Positions 12,101 to 24,100 of a stretch of 60,000 nucleotides of DNA are shown one piece after another. How positions within the stretch are numbered: position 1 is the first letter of the stretch; every line of letters starts with the position of its first letter. The stretch lies in the NCBI RefSeq assembly GCF_932526225.1, contig NC_064046.1, positions 1,180,001-1,240,000 of the forward strand, given 5' to 3'. The DNA comes from Nematostella vectensis (taxonomy: Eukaryota; Cnidaria; Anthozoa; Actiniaria; Edwardsiidae). The notes under the pieces are model-generated. The model was given only the letters and a program-made list of their open reading frames with translations, was not told the DNA's origin and made no database searches. A program made the position numbers and the translations under genes.

Positions 12101-15100
12101 ATTTCTTTTCCATTTATCACAATATTTCCATGCTCTTTGGCATTTATCCTTAGCATCGTCGTCTTCTCTAAGTTTATTTTCAATCCCGCTCGCCTAGCCT
12201 CGCCGTCCAGCTTTGCTGTCTTCTCCTGAATATGGTGTTTTGTTGAGGAAAGCAATGCTATGTCGTCCGCAAAGTCTAGATGTCCAGTTTAGATGTAAAT
12301 TTCCATCACATTCCACTTTCTCCTTTTCCATCTGACCTTCGCAATATCCAGTCCATGACCAATAGAAACATAAAGCCCGACATATTGCAGCCTTGCTTTA
12401 TCCCCATCTTTATGTTGAACCATTCTCCTGTTTCACCCGGATCTTCGACCGCACACTGGAAATCTTCATAAAACAGCCTCACAATACGTATAATCTTCTC
12501 TGGAACTCCATACTTTTCCATAATCATCCACAAACTCTCACGATGGACTGAATCGAAGGCTTCCTCAAAGTCTATGAAATTAACATACAAAGTTGCCTGC
12601 CACTCATTCACTTGCTCTATGATGTTTCTCAGTATAAATACTTGCTCCGTAGTTCCTCTCCTCTTCTATAGCCAGCCTGCTCTTTTCTCAACTTTTTGTC
12701 AACTCCGTTTCGTATCCTGTCAATAACAATTCTTCCAAGTATCTTACCTACGATGGACAATAAGGTGATTCCTCGTGAGTCCTTACATTCTTTCAAATTC
12801 CCTTTCTTTGGTAGCTTTATTATAAGCCCTTTCTTCCAGTCATTTGGGATGGTTTCATGCCTCCACACTTTTACAAGTAGCTTATGCACTCGCTCGGCCG
12901 AGAATTCTGGGTCTGCCTTCAGCAACTCAGCTGTGATATTATCTATGCCCGGCGATTTTCCATTCTTTAGTGTTGTGATTTTATTTTTCACTTCTCCGAA
13001 AGTTGGTTCATTGACGGATATTTCCTCTATCAATTCTCCGAATTCAAATTCAACTTCATCCTCCGGTTCTATGGGGTTATCTGGTTGCTCTCTATTTGAT
13101 ACTTCCCTAAAATGTTCTGTCCATCTCCTCTGTATTTCGTCTTTTTTGCTGAGAAGGTTACCGTCCTTATCCAACATTGCGGTGCTGTGCCTAGGTCTCT
13201 CGTAACATAGTTTCTTCGTCAATCCATATAAGGTCTTCATATGTTGGCTTCGCGCCGCCTTTTCAGCTTCAGATGCTATCTCCTCTAACCATTTCTTTTT
13301 GTCTGCCTTCAAACTTCGCTTCACTTCTCTGTCTTTTTCTCTGTACTTTTTCCTCAATTGCCCCTTAACTCTCTCCGATCGTGTACTCAATATTTTCTCA
13401 TACATCTATTGTCTTTCATTTATCAGACTCTCCGCTAATCCATGGTTTGTTCTTCTTTCGTGGCATGGTTTGTTCTTCTTTCGAGGGCAACTAAGCTTCA
13501 AGCACTGAAGCTTAGTTGCCCCCCTCCCTTTTCTTAGCTCCAGGCTCAGAATCAAATGAAGAATGGTTCCCCCTCTATCTTTTTTCCCTTGCTCCCCCTC
13601 TATCTTTTTTCCCTTGCTCCTACATACAGCTATTGACTTGCTCCTACATATAGCTAAAGACTTCTAAAGTAGATTCATCCCTTCACCCCTTCTCCACCCT
13701 AACCCCATAGTGAAGGGTTTCTTCCCTCCCTCTTTCCCCTCCATACATAAAGCCACAGACGGCTTCCCTCACAGAAAATAATGAATTAGCCCCTCCATCT
13801 TCTCCACTGTACGATTTACTGAAGCCTCAGTGTTCTTAAAGAATATTCTCCAACTCAAAGGTATCTCTACCGTAAAGGCGTTACAAGAGTTTCATGTACG
13901 TCGTGATTATTTCCAGGCTGGAGAGGCGATACAACTCTCGTTGAAGAGCAGCTTCAAGTTGTCCTACATCGTCTACCTGGTAAGCTTTATTCCTATGATA
14001 CAAAATCAGATATTATTGTATGATCACTTATTTTTGTAACCTAGGGATGACTCCCTTCTGCGTTTTGGATTACCTTCACGTCATCCTAAGAATTTAGAGG
14101 AAGAATGTTACCCTCTCCTCCCAAATTAAGATGGACACGATTCATCGAGTCCAATAAACGATGTTTATAGCTTTCAAAATCCATGATTCAGTATTAGTTT
14201 TTTTTTTATTATTATTATTCACACCCTTTCTCGTATTCAGGTTTTGAGCAGAGGGAACATACGGGACATGAGGTCCCAGTCTATCACGGGCGGTGCTACC
14301 ACAGCCACGTTCAGCATTGCGTCGACCCACGTCATGGCTCCATCGGCCCAAGTAGTCGTGTACACAATCCGTCCCGAGGGGGAGGTAGTGGTGGACAGTT
14401 TGACGGTCACCGTTGAAAAGCCGTTCGCAAACGAGGTAGGAATCTGAAACCTGATGTGTTTTGTGATTGTGGTCACAGGATGAAACGTTTTTATTCATTG
14501 TCTGCCGACGTGACGGAAAAACCTAGAAAATGCGCAATTCGAGATAGAGAAAGAAGACGCAATTTATTACAATGGCCATCGGTTCCTTGTATTTCGGACT
14601 GATTTTCAAAACACAAATAATGTGAGGCTGAAATGCACATACCCAGATTTTGGCTTTTTAATTTTTCCTTGATCATCCTCCTTGTGATATGTATGGGCTG
14701 AAGGACGGAAAGCAATTTCAATGACACTTTACAAAAAGTCGCATTAATTTAAAAAAATCGTATTAGATATTTTTTGGTTGCTATTACTCACTAAGTACTT
14801 AGAGAAATTTTCCGCCTTAGTAAATGTAAAGTGGGCTTATACAAAGCGTTATGTCATGTATTTTCTGTCATGTTCGTCTACAAGTTTCAATGACTATTAA
14901 TACCCCCAGCAAATCCGGGCAGCGTGCCTGATTATCGCGTATTATGTTCCGTGTTACCCAGTCTTATTTGAGCTACGGATTTTTTCGCTGTGGATTTTTT
15001 CGTATACTTTCCACCCTTAAGGTCAGCGTCTCGTTCAGTCGAGATTCCGCGAAGCCTGGTGACCAGGTCAATCTACTCGCCACAGCAACCCCAGACTCCT

Positions 15101-18100
15101 TGGTGGCATTCCGTGTGGTGGATAAGAGTGTGTTGCTGATGGATAAAGACAATGACATCACGTGTAACAAGGTAGAGCATCTCGTGTAGTATATGAAAAG
15201 TATCACGTGTTATACGGAAAACATCACGTGTTTAAAGGGTAAGACATCACGTGTAACAAGGTAGGGCATCACAAGTAGTATATGGAAAGTATCACGTGTT
15301 ATACGGGAAAACATCACGTGTTAAAATGGTAAGACATCACGTGTAACAAGGTAGGGCATCACGTGTAGTATATGGAAAGTATCACGTGTTATACGGGAAG
15401 ACATCACGTATAACAAGGTAGTGGTAACAAGTAGGTGTTGCAGCGAGAGATAACTTACAATACGATAACGTTTGATAATGCTAAGCTTGGATGATTTTCA
15501 TTGTTGCTTTTACCTCGGGCGCTTTCTCCTGGAAATAATTATTCGGGTATTACGGAAGTACCAACGTGTTGGTTACCGTGGTTACGTGTTGGTTACCGTG
15601 GTTTTGTGTTGGTTACCATGGTTACGTGTTGGTTACCTAGGTGAGGAGAGACATTCAAGAAGGGAGGCTACTTGTAATGGAAAATGCCCTCTTTATTTGG
15701 TAGTTAAAATAGCAGGGTTTCCCTTGTGGAAAAAGCCTTGTTCTTATTTGGGTAGTGTTGCGAGTATTTTCTCGGCTCCCATAGGTGATGGGTCGGTGGC
15801 CACTGAAGGAAAATGCTCTGTTCTTATTTCGCCCAAATACTTAGCGGGTAGTGTTCAAACATGTTGTCGGTGCCAATAGGTGCTGAGTGATATTCAAGGG
15901 TATTTTCCTTCCGGAGGCTACCCCTGGTTAAAAATGCCCTGCTGTTATTTGTGTAGTGCTGATAGCATGTTGTCACCGCCCATAGGTGCTGAGTGATATT
16001 CAAGGGTATTCTCCTTCCGGAGGCTACCCCTGGTGGGAGTGGAACTGGTTCGTCCCCGGCCGTCGCCGCCGTCGCATGGTCATGCCTTTTCCTGTTTCTG
16101 GTCAAGACGCCAAGTCCGTATTTGAGGTATGACCGTACTGTCGATGAAAAGTATAAATGAAGTATAAATCCACCCACATACTATTACGAATCTCGCAATT
16201 TAATTGGCTCCCGTACTCACTTTTTATTGAGCCATAGATATGGCTCTATTGACTCATAGAAAACTCAAACTCGTAGTCTAATATTGTTAAATATAAAAAT
16301 AAGAGAAGCGATCTACACATTAGAAGAACGGTCTGAGCTTAGATGCGTGTAACCCATTATGTAAATATTGTTAGAACTACGTGGAACCCAAAACCTTATA
16401 GAGTAATCGAGTAATAGAGTAATAGAGTGATCAAGACGGATTGACGATGTAGGGCGGGGGGGGGGGGGGGGGGGGAATCTTTCATACTGACTTCTCCGCC
16501 CCCTATATGAAAATCGTGAAACCGGCCTTTATGGTACTTTTATGGTACCTTTTTATGGTACTTTTACTTTTATATCACTAAGACTCGATTGCTTTTGTGT
16601 GCACAGAACTCTGGCTTGCTGGTTTTGTCGAATTGCTTGGTGTATTCCGTTCCTTCGTCGGATTACCCGTATTTACGAAAAGGTAGCCTTCCTTTTTCAA
16701 CACCTTAGATTTCATAGACAAGTTGGACATTGATATATGATTATTTCATTGTTATAATTATACAAGGGGCTTATCTACAATCGGCGAATTAAATTATGAT
16801 AATTTTTTCAATGGAAAACGCTTTGGTTCGTATAGGTTGCACCCCCCCCCCCCCCCCAAATCCAATGACAGAAAAAATAAATATTTCAATGAAAATAAGC
16901 CCATTCTGACAAAATAAATCGCCGATTGTAGGGGAGGGTTCGTATAGGTTGCACCCCCCCCCCCCCCCCGAAATCCAATGAAAAAATAAATATTTCAATG
17001 AAAATAAGCCCATTCTGACAAAAAAAAACTCTGGCTGATTTGTGAGCGCTGATGTGATTGCTTAGTGTTGAGTGATTTCATAGTGCAAGTTGCATAGTAT
17101 AACTAATAACTATTTCATCCTTTCATGTCCTGGACGTTCTGATTACTTGGTGATCCCACCAATAGACACATTTTCACTCTCATTGCTTTCCGTAATGTTT
17201 TTGTCCTATGGCCTTTTTAAAGCATTAGAATGGTCTCCAATGTTTTTATTCTGTCATCAGAGTTCGCCATGGAAGGTGTTGGTGTTCCTGTATCGACCGA
17301 TGCAGCAGCTGGGAAACAGCCACTCGCTGAAGTTTCTAAGGTTCGAACGCTTTTCCCGGAAACCTGGGTCTGGAGTGAAGTCAACGCGAGGTATGTACAC
17401 TTTTCCTGGAAATCTGGAAATAGATGTATTTAGCTTGTGATAGCTTATCAGGCGCATACCAAGGATTAGCTGAGCGGGAGGGGGGGGGGAAGTCATAGGT
17501 ATCATGTGGAAAAAGCATGACCCACATTTTGGCCGCCGAGGGGGATGCGCGCGCACCCTGCGCACCTCCCTGTGTACGCTCTTGCTTATTGTGGACACGT
17601 GACCTCTGACTGAGAAGAGGGATTCACATTCCCCAATGTAGAGAGCCAGGTTTTTTTATATCATCTTCAGTAAAAAATCACAAGTTGACGTGGCCTGGGT
17701 TTGAACCCGTTAACACTGAGCTATCGCACCACTCTTGCTGATTTATTTCCCTTTGTTTGCCCAGTTCGTCCGGCCAGGCAGCGATCTCAACAGCTGTTCC
17801 AGACACCATCACCTCGTGGGTCGCAAGCGCGTTTGCTCTTTCACCGACTACAGGATTTGGCGTGGCCTGCAACCCATCAAAGGTAGCCAAATTTTGCCTT
17901 GAACTTTCTTCTTACATAAATAAAAAGTGTAGTATTTAAAATAGTAGACAACGTTTTGATTGCTCTTGTTCTTTGATTGTTCTTGGTCAAGAGAACTCCC
18001 AGTATTTAATATATTATATTTGAAAAGAGTCGACTTCCAGTATTTTATATTCGTGGACATCATTCTCTCCAGTCCTTATTTGTCCCCTTTCTTATGCTGT

Positions 18101-21100
18101 AGCTTCAGGTGATGCAGCCGTTCTTTGTGTCGCTGGATCTTCCCTACTCCGTGATCCGAGGAGAGGAGGTCGCCATAAAGGCACTTGTCTTCAACTACCT
18201 TCAACAGCCTCAGGAGGTATTTTTTGTTATTTAATAATTGTTATCATCTTACATTATAATTATCCTTATCTTCATTTAGTTGTCATCATCATCTTAGTTG
18301 TAATCATCATCACTATTGTAGTCATCATCAACTTCATCATCTAAGGCCTAGATTAAACGGTGTGCCAGAGTCGCACCGTTCTGGTTCGGTAGAGGTTCGA
18401 TCATAGAGCGGCCCTACAATAAACGTCGAATTTTGTGTTTGTTAACTCCCATGGGTATGGGGTGTAACAATATAGTCATTAGACACAAAATACATGTTGC
18501 TTTGTCTTATGACGCTAAAATGGAGGTCAGAACACGAAGACTAGAAATGACTAGAAAAGCCTTCTTGGTCAGAACAATATGGTGTAATAGGAAGAGGAGA
18601 ATGAATTGATTACATGCCGCAATATATTGGATAAAGAAAAGGCGACGACTCCTGCTGCGTCTTCTGTTTTTTCTTTAATTACAAAACAGCATTTCGCATG
18701 AAATGCACTCTCATTTCGTGTCCCCGAAACAAAAGCTGCACATCTATACCCGACTCGTCGAGTCCTCAGGTAATGATTTCCGAAACGCCGCTATTTTCAC
18801 ATACGGCTACATACGGGCTTTTAGGTTACATACATGGTCTCAGGGGAGTTATTGTCAATTGGGCGCATGCGCGAAGAACGGGGGGAGTCGGTAGTACTCT
18901 GCACGGGTAGCTCCTTTTTTTATTGTTGTTCAACCGAAACGATTTGCATTGATTATTAACTAATCTGCATAATGTAATCGTTATGACTGGTGCGACCTTG
19001 GAGCACCGTTTAATTCCTCGCCGTACCAAAGTCGCATTATCCGACTAGCCCAGCCGCTCCAGAAAGTTGGTGCGACCTCCTTATTAATTCAATTTCGTGC
19101 GCAATAAACGGCGTGCTAACGTCGCATTATCTGTCGAACTTTTCTTTAATCTAGGCCTTAGTTGTCGTGATCGTTTTTGTCGCCATCATCATTTTGGTCG
19201 GCATTTTCATCTTTATCATAATCATATTATTCCGCGCCATAATAACCATTGTCATCATCATCATCACCATTGTAGTCGTCACCAACATCATTATTATGGT
19301 CGGCATTTTCATCGTTGTCATCATCATATTTATCAGCAACATACACCATTTTAGTCACCATATTATCATTATTATTATCATCATATTATAGCATGGCCAG
19401 TAAAACCGTGAACACCAGAAATATGCATTGAATGTTTGTTCCGACCAATCACTCGCGAGATATTCAAATAGAAACACGTCTCAACAAATCTTATTGTCTG
19501 AATCTCGCATCTGATTCATCAAAACACAATAAAAATTCCACACACGGTTTTACAGGTTGCCATCACCATATCATTATCATTTTATCATTATTACTACCAC
19601 CATCATCATCTCTTCAGGTTACAATCACCCTGAAGGCCTCTAAACACTGGACCATCATCAACGAGCTAAGCCCCCGAGGTGCGCCCGACCAGGGAGAGCC
19701 TAAAGACACCGAGTACAAGATGACCGTACCCGCTAACGAGGGCAGGGCAGTGTCTTTCCCCATCACCCCCAAGACCCTGGGTACCATACCGATCATTGTG
19801 CAGGCCCAGTCAGTCAGCGCCGCAGATGCCGTCCAAAGAATTCTCATAGTCGAGGTAAGCCACAGGTTACCCGCCCAGTCAGTTAGTGCTGTTAGGGGGG
19901 AAGGGGATTAGGGTTTGGGGCAGCAACCCCCCTCCCTCCCACCCCCCGAGGGATCCTATGAGTACACCGGTCTGATATATTTTAATATAAAAAACTTCAT
20001 GATAACTAGATGTTGGGGTGTTGAGGCTAATGATAAGTTCAGATACAGTAGGTCCACTGTTTTGATATTGTCCACTGTTTTGATATTGTGCTTGCATTGT
20101 TCTGATGTCTTAATGCACTAATTTTATGTTCAAATTATTTATTCAGCCGGAAGGCGTGGAACAGGAATACTCTTACACAGTGCTAGTAGACCTTAACCAG
20201 AGTAAGTATGATCACGTGACAGAGAAAGTAAGATCACGTGACGGAGAAAGTATGATCACGTGACATGGAAAGTATGATCACGTGACAGTAAAGTATATGC
20301 ACATGACAGTAAAGTATAATCACGTGACAGAGAATGTGCGACCACGTGACAGAGAATGTGCGACCACGTGGCAGAGAAAGTATTATCACGTGACAGAGAA
20401 TGTGCGATCACATGACAGAAAAAGTACGATCACGTGACATAGGAGACGGAGAGACAACGACGTCGATCACGTTAGCACGCGGATGAATCTAACGTGTGTT
20501 CTCGAAAACAAGAGAGCACAAGGAACATATCGCGATAAGAGGGCGTCGCCGTCGTAAATCGTCGCCATACGTTTGTCGCGCTCTCGGGTCTCGCAGTCTG
20601 GGAATCTATAGAACCCATGGTGGACCAGTTTGTTTTCTCGCAGTAAGCGGACCAGTTTGTTTGGGCCATTTTGTCGGCTCGCAGTAATCGGTAACCCATC
20701 GTTTGGTAAGCAGGATGTATTCGGTTCCTTCGGTGCCCTAGGGAGGCGTTGCTATTTTGCTATGCTAAGTCGTATGAACACCAGGCCATCTGGCTATGAC
20801 TTTGTCAAAAAGCAACAGTTTCGATCTTAAGCCTACTTGAGGCGCCTTCGATACCTTCGAGTCGACCACAATTCTACTAATTCGTAGTTCAGGATTCCAG
20901 CAGGGTTGATACCCTTCCTGAATCTATTCTTCTTTATTCGTCTATAGCTTCGTCGTTCTCCAAGTCCATTGAACTCGCTGTACCTGACACTGCAGTCGAG
21001 GGCTCAGCCACGGCCAAAGTCACTGTCGTGGGTAAGGTCACGCTCGTGAATATTAAAGTCCATATAACCTTTCAGAAATGATAGACTTTGTCAATTCTTT

Positions 21101-24100
21101 ATATTCATCTTCCAAATGGTATGTGGTTCGTATGGACCCTATAAAACACGCGTTCGCATTCGCATTGTGTGCGCGCGCTGCATTCGCAATCAAAAATGGC
21201 GACATTCTCACGAGCGCGCGCTGTTTTTGAAACCTACAACAAAACGATATTTTCTTTTTTCCCAATACAATTCCCGACTTTAAATTATTCTTCGCTTCAT
21301 TGTGGGTAGCATTGCAATAGAAAACAATTCGCCAATATTTTGTGGTATTGCCGTCTCTGAATTTTAACGGATTTAAGAAAAATACGTTGTTTCAGGTTTT
21401 CCCGCCAAAACTTGGAATTATTCACTCGATTCAATCTCCTTTCGCGCGGCCAGGAAAGTTTTCAAAGATCTGTAGAAAATTCAAATTTCAATAAAATTCA
21501 ATTCCCTTTCCAGAATTCGAAAGTTTATCTATGCTTTGTTTTGGCTAGATTGATATAAGTGAAAGGTTTTAAGAACTTTAATTAGATAGTTCTTCTTGTT
21601 TCCAAGAAAAAGGATGTTTTATCGAAATAAGCGCTTTCAATAAAATGCAAAAATTCAGCTAAGCGATCATAAAGCGGACACTTTCATGGTCACAAAGCTA
21701 GCGTAAAAAAATATATATGTTGTTTTTCCATGAATTCCCCTCGTTTTCTTGTACAGGCGACATCATGGGCTCATCCTTCAGCAATCTCGATAACCTTCTG
21801 CGCATGCCGTATGGGTGCGGTGAGCAGAACATGGTGAACTTTGCCCCAAATATCTTCGTGCTCAAATACCTGACTGCTGTTAAGCAACTGACGCCTGCGA
21901 TACGCAACAAAGCCGAGGTCTTCATGATTAAGGGTAAGAATGCTTGCTTGCTGTGGTACGCAACGAAGCCGAGGTCTTCATGACCGAGGGTAAGGGTGTG
22001 GGCTTGCTGTGGTATGCAACGAAGCCGAGGTCTTTATGACCAAGGGTTAGGGTGTGGGCTTGCTGTGGTATGCAACGAAGTCGAGGTCTTTATGACCAAG
22101 GGTATGGGTGCGGGCTTGCTGTGGTACGCAACGAAGTCGAGGTCTTTATGACCAAGGGTAAGGGTGTGGGCTTGCTGTGGTATGCAACGAAGCCGAGGTC
22201 TTTATGACCAAGGGTAAGGGTGCGGGCTTGCTGTGGTACGCAATAAAGCCGAGGTCTCTTTGACCAAGCGTAAGGATGCGAACTCGCTGTGGTATTCAAT
22301 AAAGTCGGGTTTTTTATTAGGGCTTTCTGTGGTAATAAAACCCGGGATAACCAACAGGACCAAGGTCTCCTGAGTGTCACATGGTGCATTGACGCCATCT
22401 TTGTCTGTTGCTAGGTTACTGGGGGCTAAAACACCCCCCATCTGCTGACGTAATATTTTTCTGTTGCTAGGATACAAGAGGGAGCAGATGTACCCTTACC
22501 CAGAGGGGTCATACAGTAGTGACGTAATCTTTTTTGTTGCTAGGTTACCAGAGGGAGCAGACATACCGTCACCCAGAGGGGTCATACAGTGCGTTTGGCG
22601 AGAGAGACAAAGAGGGAAGCATGTGGTATGTGTAGGGAGGTCGACTGGTCTAGGGAGGACGAAGGTAGCAATGGCAGCTAGGCAGATAGAAAGGAATGTG
22701 TTATTGCATGGCTGCTAATTCTAGACTCGTATCAATGGAGTAATCAAATATTATACTAAAAACAGATAAAAATAAACTCGTATTATCCCTGAGCTGTATT
22801 CAATGTAAATGCATGCAAATGAGGATAAAACAATGCACTTGATTTATTTGCATTAATTTGCATTGAATACGGCTAATTGATAATATGACGTTTGAACTTA
22901 GCCTAAGGACATTACTAATACTATCCAGTCAGTATCCAGTCAAGTTTGCAGAACAAACGTCCGCTTCCACAATAAACCATCAAACTGGAGTTTTTAAGTC
23001 ATGTTTTGGTGAATACAGCTGAAGTGTACCAAACTCATTTAAATCTTTTTTTTCCCTGCCGCCAACGTCATCCATATTACCTGCCAACTCCATTGTATAG
23101 GTTTACAGGGTGACGCAACATGATGTAACAAGCATTGTTAGTCGGGCCAGAAATTTACCAATTCAAAAATAAATTAATTTAAAATTAATAAAGTATTTGA
23201 CAATGAAAATGGTTGAATACTCTGATACTTTGATAAGTTTTGCTTTTACATTAAGCCTTTTTAAAATTATATGCTGTCATTGTCATCTTCACTCAGAATT
23301 TACCCATGGTGCATTGTAATTTACCCCTGGTGCATTGCAATTTACCAATAGTGCATTGAAATTTGCATATCATGCATTGTAATTTACCCATTGTGCATTA
23401 TAATTTACCTAGAGTCCATTAGATACTTATAGTGTTTATCTACAGGTTGACGGCCTTCGTGGTAAAGTCGTTTGCTCAGGCGCGAAAGTACATTTACATA
23501 GACGAGAAAGCCCTGGATCAAAGCATATTTTGGATGGTCTCCAAACAATCTCCGTCTGGTGCCTTCCCTAAAGTAGGCACCGTACACAGCTCCTATCTCA
23601 AGGTACAGAATAACCACCACAAGGCTTAATGGGTCTATGGCATGGGTTTCCCCTGGGCCCAATGCACAGCTCCTATCTCAAGGTACAGAATAACCACCAC
23701 AGGGCTTAATGGGTCTATGGCATGGGTTTTCCCTTGCGCAATTGTTCACTTCAAGTGATAGTTCCATTCTGTATTTGTTTTAGGGATGGTCTGTTTTAAG
23801 AAGGGTTTGTTTTCTGGGTGGTTTGTTTTAGGGATGATTTGTTTTAGGAAGGTTTGTAGGGCTAGTGATAAAGAGCCTTCGAGTGATAGTTACATTCCGT
23901 GCTCGTTTAAGGGAGGGTTTGTTTTAGGGAGGGCTGTATGGCCACTGATAAAGACGCTTCAAGTGGGTTCCATTCCGTGTTCGTTTTAGGGAGGGCTGCA
24001 GAGCGAGATTGCTCTCACTGCTTTCGTCGTGATTGCCCTGGCGGAGGCCAAGAGTCAGGACAAGGTATGTGGGCAATGCTGCCGTTGCTTGTCATTGAAC

